Below are positions 55,347 to 63,965 of a stretch of 64,000 nt of DNA, in pieces. The DNA is taken from positions 1 through 64,000 of the forward strand of contig CANLOE010000022.1 of NCBI GenBank assembly GCA_947492745.1. Direction: 5' to 3'. Each line of letters starts with the position of its first letter. The stretch's first letter is position 1. The translations under genes were made by a program, and so were the position numbers. The stretch is from an uncultured Cyclobacteriaceae bacterium (GTDB lineage: Bacteria > Bacteroidota > Bacteroidia > Cytophagales > Cyclobacteriaceae). Below the pieces are notes generated by a model, which saw nothing but the letters and a program-made list of their open reading frames with translations, was not told the DNA's origin and made no database searches.

Positions 55347-55940
55347 TTACAGTACGATACCGATAAAGGATTTGAATCCCATTCCCATCAATCCTGTAAT
55401 CAACATCGTTATGCCTAATCCTTTCAAACCATCGGGAACATTAGAGTATTTTAATTTTTCACGGATTGCAGCGAGCGCCACGATGGCCAGTAGCCATCCT
55501 ATCCCCGAACCAAAACCGAATACAGTAGCTTCCACCCCTGTATAATCACGTTGTACCATAAACAATGAGGAACCTAATATAGCGCAGTTTACCGCTATCA
55601 GGGGCAGAAAGATACCTAGAGAGCCATAAAGTGCCGGTGATACTTTTTCAATAATCATCTCGACCAATTGTACCATAGCTGCAATAACCGCAATGAACAT
55701 GATAAACTGTAAAAACTCTAAGTTCTGACTCGCGAGTGGAGCTCCTTCCTTTAACACATACTCCTGCAATGCCCAGTTTGCCGGCACAGTGATGGTCAAA
55801 ACAAAAACAACTGCCAAGCCTAAGCCCAATGCTGTGGATACTTTTTTCGATACTGCCAAAAAAGAACACATACCTAAAAAGTAGGCAAAAATCATGTTGT
55901 CAACAAAAATTGACCGTATTCCTAAATTTACTAATTCCAT
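55347..55940 (-). CDS. nqrE: Na+-translocating NADH:quinone reductase subunit E
   Basis: The 197-residue integral membrane subunit has six hydrophobic helices. Half-repeat motifs [20 protein letters not shown] and [18 protein letters not shown] match NqrE/RnfA. With NqrD it holds the intramembrane Fe-S centre; the Cys in GMCSFLA and NCAIL are the ligands in the family. The operon's last gene here; a strong terminator follows. Confidence 0.95.
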   Translation of the reverse strand: MELVNLGIRSIFVDNMIFAYFLGMCSFLAVSKKVSTALGLGLAVVFVLTITVPANWALQEYVLKEGAPLASQNLEFLQFIMFIAVIAAMVQLVEMIIEKVSPALYGSLGIFLPLIAVNCAILGSSLFMVQRDYTGVEATVFGFGSGIGWLLAIVALAAIREKLKYSNVPDGLKGLGITMLITGLMGMGFKSFIGIVL

Positions 55941-55960
55941 TGCTTGATGCTTTTAATATT

Positions 55961-56638
55961 CTAATGTTCTACGTAACCTGTTTTTGATCTTTGTACCCAT
56001 ATCAATATCCCTAATACCATAAAGGCACCGATAGAATCGACCATGAGTCCGTTGGTAGGGAAGTTTTCCCATCCTATCATCTGGAATACGGGAATATCAA
56101 ATACAGAACCCGAACCGAACAATTCTCTAAAGAAAGCGACAGCGAGTATAATCCATGCATAACCGAAACCACTTCCCAGTCCATCCAAAATAGAGTCATA
56201 GGGCTTGTTGCCCATGGCAAAAGCTTCCAAACGTCCCATGACGATACAATTGGTAATGATCAATCCCACAAAGGCCCCTAACACTTTATACATATCATAA
56301 CTATATGCTTTCAGCACTTCGCTCACCAGTGTTACCAAAGTGGCGACAACACCCAGTTGTACGATGATACGCACACGATTGGGAACCAAGTTTCTGATCA
56401 AGGAGATGATCAGGTTGGAAAATACAATAACAAAGACCACGGCTATTGACATGATCAATGTGGGTTGCATTTTGACTGTCACCGCTAGTGCAGAACAAAT
56501 ACCCAATACCTGAATGGTAATGGGATTGTCATCGTTCAATGGGTCCGATATGAATTTTTTTCTACGCTTGGAAAGAAGCCCTTCGGACTTCTTTGCAACA
56601 ACCGCTTCGGTGGGTTTATCTAAAGTTTCAGTACTCAT
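55961..56638 (-). CDS. nqrD: Na+-translocating NADH:quinone reductase subunit D
   Basis: The 225-residue product has six membrane helices and motifs PITIQVLGICSALAVTVKMQ and GLIITNCIVMGRLEAFAM, each with the ligand Cys (GICSAL, TNCIVM). It is paired with NqrE in the membrane. It carries a charged cytoplasmic N-terminal extension of about 30 residues (KPTEAVVAKKSEGLLSKRRK), longer than in Vibrio. It lies 20 bases upstream of nqrE. Confidence 0.95.
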   Translation of the reverse strand: MSTETLDKPTEAVVAKKSEGLLSKRRKKFISDPLNDDNPITIQVLGICSALAVTVKMQPTLIMSIAVVFVIVFSNLIISLIRNLVPNRVRIIVQLGVVATLVTLVSEVLKAYSYDMYKVLGAFVGLIITNCIVMGRLEAFAMGNKPYDSILDGLGSGFGYAWIILAVAFFRELFGSGSVFDIPVFQMIGWENFPTNGLMVDSIGAFMVLGILIWVQRSKTGYVEH

Positions 56639-56687
56639 ATTTGGTTACTCTAGTGTATATAGATGTCTCTTTTATTTTCGATATTGT

Positions 56688-57521
56688 CTAGTATAAGGCT
56701 TCTGCTACTCCGCCACCTGTCTTTAGGGTCTTGAAGTAAGGCTGATAACACCCCAGATACGTTTTCAACATTTCATTTACTCCTTTTGCGGTCATCGTAG
56801 CTCCGGACATTCCATCGACCTGATGGTCTGTAAGCCCTGAATTATTCTCACCTTTCACCATAGTGACCGATATCAATTCACCACTGTCGTTATAAATCTC
56901 TTTTGACTTATAACGGTTTTGAATTTCCTTATCGGAAATCCTTGCGCCCAGTCCAGGTGTTTCTGCTTTATGATCGAAAGCAACGCCTTTGATGACCTGT
57001 AGTTTATTGTCCAAAGCGACATATCCCCAGATTTTGTCCCAGAGTCCCGCACCGTATACAGGCATGATGAAAGCTTCTATATTGTCGGCGTCACCTTCCT
57101 GATGAAATTTGAATACCGGTAGCGCCACATCGCTTTTCAGCTCTTCCGCTTTCTTCATCATCTCCTTTGCTCCGGCTGCATCATTGTCTTTTTCCTTTTT
57201 CGCCGCCACAGCTTCAAATTTTTGTGCTTTCTTCAGTTTTTTATACTGCTTAAGGATGTTTACTTTCTCCGCTACCTCATCTTTCAAGGGGTTACCTTTA
57301 TGGTCAACGACCAAGGAGTTGATACGCTTATCGTAAATGGCGAGGACATCATCCTCATCGCCCAAATCCATAACCGCTCCCAAGATCTGGGATTTGGTAT
57401 CCAATTCTATGGATTTGATTTGAGCTTCTTTTAGACCTTCTGATGCGAGGGCCAGTACCCCACCGATGACTACTGTCATGATGGCGGTAAATAAAATCAC
57501 ATATCCGTTAGACTGTTGCAC
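56688..57521 (-). CDS. nqrC: Na+-translocating NADH:quinone reductase subunit C
   Basis: The 277-residue subunit has one N-terminal membrane helix (residues 7-25) and a periplasmic FMN domain. FMN is bound covalently by the Thr of the SGAT motif in QVDGMSGATMTAKGV near 238-252. A lysine/glutamate/alanine-rich stretch near 92-130 (KLKKAQKFEAVAAKKEKD, and so on) appears to be an insertion relative to the Vibrio protein (about 257 residues). It overlaps nqrB by 14 bases. Confidence 0.95.
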   Translation of the reverse strand: MQQSNGYVILFTAIMTVVIGGVLALASEGLKEAQIKSIELDTKSQILGAVMDLGDEDDVLAIYDKRINSLVVDHKGNPLKDEVAEKVNILKQYKKLKKAQKFEAVAAKKEKDNDAAGAKEMMKKAEELKSDVALPVFKFHQEGDADNIEAFIMPVYGAGLWDKIWGYVALDNKLQVIKGVAFDHKAETPGLGARISDKEIQNRYKSKEIYNDSGELISVTMVKGENNSGLTDHQVDGMSGATMTAKGVNEMLKTYLGCYQPYFKTLKTGGGVAEALY

Positions 57522-58713
57522 GTTGTAACCTCCTTTTCTTGTTTGCTTGAACTACGTAATAATCGATTAATGGTGCGAAAACATTCATGAAGAGTATTGC
57601 CAACATGATGCCTTCGGGGTAAGCAGGATTAAAAACCCTAATGATAACGGTAAGTACTCCGATGAGTATTCCGTATATCCACTTCCCAGTTTCTGTCTGA
57701 GCTGCACTGACGGGGTCGGTAGCCATAAATACAGCGCCAAAAGCTAATCCACCGATGACCAAATGGTATTGGGCGGGCAATAGCATGAAGGCATTGCCCC
57801 CAATCAGGTTAAGCAAAAATCCCATACCAAATGCACCTAGGAAAACGCTTAAAATTATTTTCCAACTTCCAACTCCTGTCATGACCAATATAACGGCACC
57901 TATCAGACACATCAGTGTAGAGGTCTCCCCAATACAGCCGGGCATGATTCCAAAAAACAGATTGGAGAACGTATAGATATTTTCCGACCATCCAGCTCCA
58001 AAACCGGCCATAGTTGCTTCCAGATTGGCTCCCGATTCAATGGCCTGTGCACCTAAGGCAAGAGGAGTAGCTCCGGAATAGCCAGCAACAGCCTGTGCTC
58101 CATCTCCTATGTAAGTCCATACTTCTCCCGATATTTGTGAAGGGTAAGCAAAATATAGGAAAGCTCTTGCGGTAAGTGCAACATTAAGCACATTCATACC
58201 CGTACCTCCAAAAGCCTCTTTTGCTATAATAACTGCGAAAATAGTCGCCAGAACCACTTGCCATAAGGGAATGTCAGGAGGCATGACCAGAGGAATCAAC
58301 ATACCCGTTACCAAAAAGCCTTCATTGATAGGGTGTCTTCGTATGGTCGCAAAGGTAAATTCTACGCCCAATCCCGTCATATAGGATATGGCTACAATAG
58401 GAATTACCTGAGATATCCCTATCCATAACTTATCCAGCAGTGCTGCATCGGGAGTTCCCAGAGCTAAAAAATGTTGATGGCCTACATTCCATATTCCAAA
58501 CAAAAGGCAGGGAACCATAGCGATGATGACGGTCATCATCATTCTTTTCATATCCACGGCATCTCTTATCTGTACCCCTTTTGACTTAGTCGTATGATTG
58601 GGGGCGAACAGTAAGGTTTCATGCGCTTCATAGATATAATAGAATTTCTCCCACTTACCTCCTTTTTCAAAATTAGGCTTGACCTTATCCAGTGTGTCTC
58701 TTAAAAACTTCAT
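57508..58713 (-). CDS. nqrB: Na+-translocating NADH:quinone reductase subunit B
   Basis: The 401-residue main membrane subunit has about ten helices and is the likely Na+ channel. The covalent FMN site is the Thr of GYSGATPLALG near 223-233. MFGIWNVGHQ, LGVEFTFATIRRHPINEGFL and GGLAFGAVFMATDPVSAAQT are family motifs. It overlaps nqrC by 14 bases and lies 8 bases after nqrA. Confidence 0.96.
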   Translation of the reverse strand: MKFLRDTLDKVKPNFEKGGKWEKFYYIYEAHETLLFAPNHTTKSKGVQIRDAVDMKRMMMTVIIAMVPCLLFGIWNVGHQHFLALGTPDAALLDKLWIGISQVIPIVAISYMTGLGVEFTFATIRRHPINEGFLVTGMLIPLVMPPDIPLWQVVLATIFAVIIAKEAFGGTGMNVLNVALTARAFLYFAYPSQISGEVWTYIGDGAQAVAGYSGATPLALGAQAIESGANLEATMAGFGAGWSENIYTFSNLFFGIMPGCIGETSTLMCLIGAVILVMTGVGSWKIILSVFLGAFGMGFLLNLIGGNAFMLLPAQYHLVIGGLAFGAVFMATDPVSAAQTETGKWIYGILIGVLTVIIRVFNPAYPEGIMLAILFMNVFAPLIDYYVVQANKKRRLQRATV

Positions 58714-58721
58714 ATTATAGG

Positions 58722-60086
58722 TTAGCTGTATTGCATTAAATCAATTCCTTCTCTTACAATTTCCTGTATGTCATGCTTAGAAACATCAACAAACTCACAT
58801 AGAGCCAAGTCTTCTTCGATAACTTCATAGATACCTAAAGCCTCCATGTCATCGTAGTCTTCTGCCAATATGGCCTTGAACAGAAAAGTAGGCAGGATAT
58901 CCATGGGGGTCACTTGTTCGAAAACACCCGTTTGTACAAATGCTCTCGGCTCTCCCTTCGCATTGGTATCGACCACATATTCTTTGCTCTTGCCGTTAAG
59001 GTAAGACAAAAGCCCAAAGGCCTTTTGGAAACTCAACTTCTTGGTAGATGGCTTGATCCATCCGAACATCTCATAATAATCTCCCTCGGGAATAACGGTT
59101 ATCATGTGGTCGAAGAATCCAACATGCCCCTCTCTTCCTATACTCTCTCCCGTCAGAACATTACCGGATACTACTCGGACATTATTGTTTTGTACGTTCT
59201 CTTCGATAAGTTTCTTTACCGAAGCTCCCGAATATGTTCTATAATACTGAGGTGCTTTCGCTTCTGAACCTACCAGTGCGATGACTTTGGATGTATCGTA
59301 AATACCTTCCAAAAATAACCTACCTATCTGGATAACACCATAAGGGTGAATTGTCCAGACGGTATCCCCTTTATTGATAGGGTCAAGGTGATGAATCTGC
59401 ACCCCGACATTACCCGCAGGATGAGGTCCGGAAAATTTATTGAGCTGTACACCTTTAGCATTACTGAAGAGTGGGGAAACCTCTCCATCGGCATTGACAT
59501 TCAAGTGTGTATTTGTTGAAAATTTTCTCAAGATATCAAGACCTACCTGAAAATAATGGTCTTGTCCTTTAAAAAGGAAATCAAAATCAGGGGCGAGGGG
59601 GTGGCTATCGAATGCGGATATAAAAATAGATTTTGGACTGTCTTGAGGGTCAGCAACAATACCATAAGGGCGTTGGATAATGTTAGGCCATACACCAGAA
59701 GATAAAAGTTGCTCTACAACCGTATCTTTGGACAGTTTAGCTACGTCTGTAGCACTGTATTTGTCAAAACGTTCGTAATCGAGCTCTTTATCCGGAAGGA
59801 TTTTAATCTCCAACAGTTTTCTCTTCTCACCTCGTTTGACCTCTACTACTTCCCCACTTACAGGGGCTGTGTATTTAACACGTTCCTTTTTTTTGTCGAA
59901 CATTATGGGTGTACCCGCTTTGACCGTATCCCCCTCTTTCACCAAAACTTTTGGTCTCAATATACCGTGAAAATCGGTTGGTTTGAGAGAATACGTATCA
60001 GACTTAAAGGTGTCGGACAGTTTCTTTTCTGCCTTTCCGGCAAGGTTTATATCAAACCCTTTTTTCAGCTTTATCAATTTCGACAT
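58722..60086 (-). CDS. nqrA: Na+-translocating NADH:quinone reductase subunit A
   Basis: The 454-residue cytoplasmic subunit starts IKLKKGFDINLAGKAEKKL, the usual NqrA opening, followed by a barrel-sandwich domain (FHGILRPKVLVKEGDTVKAG). HPAGNVGVQIHHLDPINKGD is a family motif. It caps the membrane part and helps form the quinone site. It opens the operon, 168 bases downstream of cmk, behind its own -7 motif. Confidence 0.96.
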   Translation of the reverse strand: MSKLIKLKKGFDINLAGKAEKKLSDTFKSDTYSLKPTDFHGILRPKVLVKEGDTVKAGTPIMFDKKKERVKYTAPVSGEVVEVKRGEKRKLLEIKILPDKELDYERFDKYSATDVAKLSKDTVVEQLLSSGVWPNIIQRPYGIVADPQDSPKSIFISAFDSHPLAPDFDFLFKGQDHYFQVGLDILRKFSTNTHLNVNADGEVSPLFSNAKGVQLNKFSGPHPAGNVGVQIHHLDPINKGDTVWTIHPYGVIQIGRLFLEGIYDTSKVIALVGSEAKAPQYYRTYSGASVKKLIEENVQNNNVRVVSGNVLTGESIGREGHVGFFDHMITVIPEGDYYEMFGWIKPSTKKLSFQKAFGLLSYLNGKSKEYVVDTNAKGEPRAFVQTGVFEQVTPMDILPTFLFKAILAEDYDDMEALGIYEVIEEDLALCEFVDVSKHDIQEIVREGIDLMQYS

Positions 60087-60129
60087 TTTATGTACTGGAA
60101 AGTATACTGGTTCTAACTTATGAACGTGG

Positions 60130-60137
60130 CAAAATTA
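60130..60137 (-). promoter_or_regulatory. Putative -7 promoter element of the nqr operon
   Basis: Read on the minus strand, TAATTTTG, followed by CCACG, fits TAnnTTTG. It lies 43 bases before the nqrA start, leaving a leader of about 35 bases. No clear TTG -33 box at 19-20 bases. Confidence 0.5.
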
Positions 60138-60254
60138 ATAAATTTTCAAACAATTAAAATCCTATTGTAGTAAATCGATTGATTAATTTAGCCTTTATCA
60201 TATAGTATAAATAGCAAACAGCTTTTCTATTTTTATTGTAGTTTACCTTTTGTA

Positions 60255-60935
60255 TTACAACCATATTTTCTGTATTGACAAATCTATCAATTTATCCAGC
60301 TGTTCTTCAAATGTCAAATAGGTAGTGTCAAGTACAATAGCATCCTCTGCCTGTCGTAAAGGACTCTCTTCTCTAGTACTATCTATGCGATCCCGCTTTT
60401 CCAAGTTATTTCTGATAGTTTCGGTTTCAACCAACTGTTCTCTATCTAGAAGCTCTTTTTGCCTGCGTGCCACTCTGACTCTCATATCGGCTCGCATAAA
60501 TATCTTCAATTCTGCATCGGGAAAAACTACTGTCCCTATATCCCTGCCATCCATCACTACTGCCTTTTTCTTTCCCAATTTGCGCTGTTGGGCTACCAGT
60601 TCGCGCCGTACATCTACCAATGCACTTATCTCACTTACTTTCTCGGAGATATACATTTTCCTTATTTCTTTCTCTACGTTCAGTCCATTGAGATACGTCT
60701 CCGAAAGATTTGTTTTTGAATTAACACCAAAATGAATATTTATGTTTTCCAAAGCTTTCTGTATTGCTTTAGGGTTGGTCAGTTTTATATGATTCCGACA
60801 AAAATAAAGGGTCACCGCTCTGTACATGGCACCTGAATCCAGATAGGCATAGCTCAATGTTTTCGCCAGAGCTTTGGCGGTAGTACTCTTTCCACAAGCA
60901 GAATAGCCGTCTATGGCAATTACGATTTTGTTCAT
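60255..60935 (-). CDS. cmk: Cytidylate kinase
   Basis: The 226-residue enzyme phosphorylates CMP and dCMP with ATP. The P-loop is GYSACGKST (10-18). Substrate-site motifs are YLDSGAMYRAVTLYF (31-45) and VVMDGRDIGTVVFPDAELKI. The C-terminal RDRIDSTREESPLRQAEDAI matches the family LID region. It is 12 bases after a small lipoprotein gene that reads the same way. Confidence 0.96.
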   Translation of the reverse strand: MNKIVIAIDGYSACGKSTTAKALAKTLSYAYLDSGAMYRAVTLYFCRNHIKLTNPKAIQKALENINIHFGVNSKTNLSETYLNGLNVEKEIRKMYISEKVSEISALVDVRRELVAQQRKLGKKKAVVMDGRDIGTVVFPDAELKIFMRADMRVRVARRQKELLDREQLVETETIRNNLEKRDRIDSTREESPLRQAEDAIVLDTTYLTFEEQLDKLIDLSIQKIWL

Positions 60936-60947
60936 AAGTTTCTATTA

Positions 60948-61118
60948 TCAACAGTCCTTAACGGGGCAGGGAATGGGTTTGCCCGATTTCAACTTCCCAT
61001 GCCTCCTTTGTGTTGTCTTGCAAGAAGTTGCTGCCACTAATAATATAAAGGCAAAACCGATGACCAAAAATGAATATGGACGTGATTTTAAAGAAATATT
61101 TCGCTTATCTGACTGCAT
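60948..61118 (-). CDS. Small lipoprotein, 56 residues, upstream of cmk
   Basis: A 57-codon gene read by hand on the minus strand. The N-terminal 13 residues are polar (QSDKRNISLKSRP). A hydrophobic run (YSFLVIGFAFILLVAA) ends in the lipobox TSC with Cys33, so the mature peptide has about 24 residues. It is rich in Lys and Gly and ends KPIPCPVKDC. It would be a lipid-anchored envelope peptide of unknown role. It ends 12 bases before the cmk ATG and probably shares its transcript. Similar short lipoproteins with this type of end occur, from memory, near housekeeping genes in other Bacteroidota. Confidence 0.7.
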   Translation of the reverse strand: MQSDKRNISLKSRPYSFLVIGFAFILLVAATSCKTTQRRHGKLKSGKPIPCPVKDC

Positions 61119-61218
61119 ATATATCGGTTATGGGTAGGCTCAGGAAAAAACATGAACAAACAAAATTTGAGCTTGTTAACATGATGTTTATTTGTATCTC
61201 TAACCTAATCACAAAATT

Positions 61219-61695
61219 ATGTTAAATCTAGGACAAAATATTGAAAAGATTTCCTTCAGAGCGGGATTATTGACAGCCTCTTTATTGATTCTGTTTTTTT
61301 TATTCATGAAAGTAATCGGTTTGGTGCATAACCTTGAATTAAGGATATTCAACCTTTTATTTATGTTAGGTGGAATTATCTGGGCCATCGATCATTATAA
61401 AAAGGTGGCCTCTTCTTCAATGACCTATGTCAAAGGAATCGGTATAGGCCTATTGACCTCTTCGGTCGCGGTTGCTGTCTTTGCGCTCTTTATACTGACC
61501 TATACTTTATGGTTGAATCCCGGATTCATGGAAGTTATTCAAGCCAATGACGTATTCGGCATACACCTCAATCCTTTCATTATCTCATTCGTTATTTTTC
61601 TGGAAGGTACTGCCTCCGGTTTTTTAGCGACATACTGTATCATGCAGTACAAGAAAGTCAGCCGACTAGATGAGCAATATGACCAGGTCATGTGA
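61219..61695 (+). CDS. Four-helix membrane protein, DUF4199-like
   Basis: The 158-residue product has four hydrophobic segments (about 15-35, 42-58, 70-95 and 118-140). The pattern, with IFNLLFMLGGIIWAIDHYKK and a long third helix with FILTYTLWLNPGF, resembles the DUF4199 family of Bacteroidota membrane proteins. Function unknown. It is divergent from the lipoprotein-cmk pair and ends toward a shared terminator hairpin. Confidence 0.6.
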   Translation: MLNLGQNIEKISFRAGLLTASLLILFFLFMKVIGLVHNLELRIFNLLFMLGGIIWAIDHYKKVASSSMTYVKGIGIGLLTSSVAVAVFALFILTYTLWLNPGFMEVIQANDVFGIHLNPFIISFVIFLEGTASGFLATYCIMQYKKVSRLDEQYDQVM

Positions 61696-61735
61696 CCGAA
61701 TACTGTCCTACACTAAATATCATTTTGTGTTCTAT

Positions 61736-61771
61736 TCGATAAGATATTCTTCATCGCGAATATCTTATCGA
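61736..61771. terminator. Bidirectional terminator hairpin between convergent genes
   Basis: TCGATAAGATATTC-TTCATCGC-GAATATCTTATCGA is a perfect 14-base-pair stem. The genes at 61219-61695 and 61893-62624 converge on it. Flanking T/A runs are short, so strength is uncertain. Confidence 0.65.
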
Positions 61772-61892
61772 AAATAATTGCTCCCATGACAATAGAAGCA
61801 ATTTATGTTGAGATGAATCTTCGATGCATTCTATTTGACAGTACATATGCAGTATAATGCACTAATTTCTCTCATTTCTGACTCCTTTTGAA

Positions 61893-62624
61893 TCATTCTG
61901 TTCTGTTAGCCTCTCCTGTTATAAAGGATGAATTGCCTTGTGAAGAAGTCTTTTGCTGATAACTCATCGTAAATCCTATTTTTGTCCCACTACCCATCAG
62001 TTGGGTTTTATTGTTTTTTTGCCCTAGGGTCAGGTACTTCACTTTCGGATAGGGAGGACTGACCAGGTCATGTTCTATGGCTACTGTCACTGCCAATTTC
62101 ACCAGTACATCGAGGTCCATGGGCTGTAGTGGTTTTTCGGAGACATCTTTGTACAGAAAGCCCAGTTTGCCTTCTCCTTCCAGGAAAAAATGGTTCTCAT
62201 AATTCACAAGTATCCTTGACACCAAATACCCTGGGTCGTTTTCTCTATTGTATTTGATGGAATCTGCCATGAAGTTATACACCATAATCTGACCGAAGTA
62301 CTTTCTGTTTGCATTGGCGGCAACATAGGGTGTCTTGGCTACGGCATGTTCTTTATCAAAAGTTATGATATTGGTATGCATGATGAAGACCAACAGGTCC
62401 CCTGCCACACGCACATGAAACTCATGGTCACTGATAGGTAGTACCGCGATTTGAATGTCATCGTCTACCCCTTCTGACTTCTTTATGATTTCCTTTACCA
62501 GTCTACTTGCTGCATCTTCCAGGCCATGAAACAATTGTAACAGATTCCTAAAGGCTTTTTGCTTCACACAGGATTTGTTTTCCAAGGTCTTGATAATGTA
62601 CTGTAGAGGATCTTGTTCTTGCAT
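61893..62624 (-). CDS. Conserved hypothetical protein
   Basis: The 243-residue product has no signal peptide or membrane segment. It has an N-terminal helical part with one Cys (NKSCVKQKAFRNLLQLFHGL), a middle beta-rich part (IQIAVLPISDHEFHVRVAGD, LLVFIMHTNIITFD) and a region with YVAANANRKYFGQIMVYNFM. It looks like a soluble intracellular protein. I do not recognise a functional family. Minus-strand CAAATTTA near 62745 (TAAATTTG) could be its -7 element, leaving a long leader of about 115 bases. Confidence 0.7.
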   Translation of the reverse strand: MQEQDPLQYIIKTLENKSCVKQKAFRNLLQLFHGLEDAASRLVKEIIKKSEGVDDDIQIAVLPISDHEFHVRVAGDLLVFIMHTNIITFDKEHAVAKTPYVAANANRKYFGQIMVYNFMADSIKYNRENDPGYLVSRILVNYENHFFLEGEGKLGFLYKDVSEKPLQPMDLDVLVKLAVTVAIEHDLVSPPYPKVKYLTLGQKNNKTQLMGSGTKIGFTMSYQQKTSSQGNSSFITGEANRTE

Positions 62625-62826
62625 ATTCTTGAATATTAATTGTTCTTAACAAATGATGTACTTTCTCCGTAAAACAAGCTAAGGCCAATACTGTTAAAAG
62701 GCCTTTACTATAAAATAATGGATTCGGACTTCTTCTTTCAGGTACAAATTTAGTTTGTTTTACTCTAATTTTCACTCCCTAACCGTGACGTAACCTTTTC
62801 TATGCTAATCGAATAAGGTTTCAGTA

Positions 62827-62880
62827 GGCTAAGAATCTTTAATTTTCGCTATAAAACAAAAAGTCCAAGAGACTGTTTCG
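62827..62880 (+). repeat. R4 weak repeat copy
   Basis: AATCTTTAATTTTCGCTATA followed by AAACAAAAAGTCCAAGAG resembles 22743-22790 and 50687-50735. Confidence 0.4.
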
Positions 62881-63308
62881 AAAGATATTATCCGAAACTT
62901 GCTATCACCCATATTAAGTGCGGAATTATCGACAAATAGAAATAGCTCTATCTGCCCAAATTTCAATAAAATTATGTGTCATAGAATTATATAAAGCACT
63001 GAAAATAATGGAGAGTCTTAAAGCTTAAGATAAATTTATTCCTGCTAATTCCATATGACCTTTGGAAATCAATAAAACAAGTGAAAATAAAGAGACCCAA
63101 GTTAAAACAGTCTGTAAATCACTTCATCATTTAAATTTAGTTTTGTATTTATATAGCTTGAAAAGCGTTCTAGCTATTCTTCGTTTATGGAAGTGGTTTA
63201 GACTTTATTGTTTGGCACCGAGAATTTTGGCTTTTGTGCCCTGATGAAGGCTTTTCACCTTGCATAACCAAAGCTACGGAACTTTAAAAAGACAAAATAA
63301 GGATGCTC

Positions 63309-63355
63309 AATGTAAAACTTGCAGGTAAAAGAAAAAGTCTAAATCACTTCATAGA
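63309..63355 (+). repeat. R5 repeat copy
   Basis: ATGTAAAACTTGCAGGTAAA followed by AGAAAAAGTCTAAATCACTT and CATAGA; the counterpart is at 55246-55290 with few substitutions. Confidence 0.45.
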
Positions 63356-63568
63356 TCAGGTATTGTAAGGGCAATAATATTTACATAGTGGCCATGACCT
63401 TTTTGTCCTAAAATAATTTGTCTCTACACTGATGCCCTGTGGTAAAAGGATATTTCTGCGCAAATTAATATCGGACATGATCAAAAACGATGTTGTATGC
63501 GTCACTAGTACCGTTTGAAATTCAATATACCAGTTAAAGTATTGTACAATTAGTCAATTTTCAAAATC

Positions 63569-63871
63569 ATGAATGAAAAAGAATCAGGAAAAACCGAGAA
63601 TATATTCAAAGATCTAGGAAAACGCATTGATGAACTGATAGGTGACCTAAGTAGTGCCAAGGAGAACCTCAAGGATGAGTATTCGGGACAAATCGAAGAA
63701 CTGAAACGAAACAAGGAGACTTTGCAACAGGAAATCAGTGGGTTCAAAGAAAGAAATCAACATCATTTTGACGAAATAGAAAGCAGTCTTGAACGCGCAG
63801 GTCAGGAATTAAAAAAAGCTTTTACCGCTGCTTTTTCTGTAAAGACAAAAAAAGAAGAAGCTGAAAAGTAG
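63569..63871 (+). CDS. Small coiled-coil protein
   Basis: The 100-residue product is nearly all charged helix: KESGKTENIFKDLGKRIDEL, then heptad-like repeats with GQIEELKRNKETLQQEI, ending in a basic/acidic tail KTKKEEAEK. There is no membrane segment or signal peptide. It resembles the YtxH/apolipoprotein-like helical proteins often seen as stress-related genes, but no specific family was recognised. It is the last gene in the window. Confidence 0.6.
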   Translation: MNEKESGKTENIFKDLGKRIDELIGDLSSAKENLKDEYSGQIEELKRNKETLQQEISGFKERNQHHFDEIESSLERAGQELKKAFTAAFSVKTKKEEAEK

Positions 63872-63885
63872 TTGAAAAGGCGGTT

Positions 63886-63965
63886 GGGGGCAAACCCCCT
63901 GAATGGCCTGTGTTTCTTCGGTATTTTTCGCTATGGCCACATTCCCGGTCTTCAAACCGACCGGG
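63886..63965 (+). terminator. Two GC-rich hairpins after the coiled-coil gene
   Basis: GGGGG-CAAA-CCCCC at 63886-63899 and CCCGGTC-TTCAAACC-GACCGGG at 63944-63965 (a perfect 7-base-pair stem) follow the stop at 63871. Neither has a long T run. They may end the message or belong to another element beyond the window. Confidence 0.45.

Larger units (their letters stand above)
62625..63568. other. Intergenic region with weak repeats
   Basis: 944 AT-rich bases. Contains an R4-like stretch (62827-62880) and an R5 copy (63309-63355). A 60-codon frame at 63062-63244 has neither a good start context nor recognisable composition. The promoter of the coiled-coil gene at 63569 should be near its 3' end. 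Confidence 0.45.

Noticed and set aside
63062-63244. 60-codon frame near the right end
   Set aside because: No plausible start context or homology, AT-rich filler between R4 and R5 copies.
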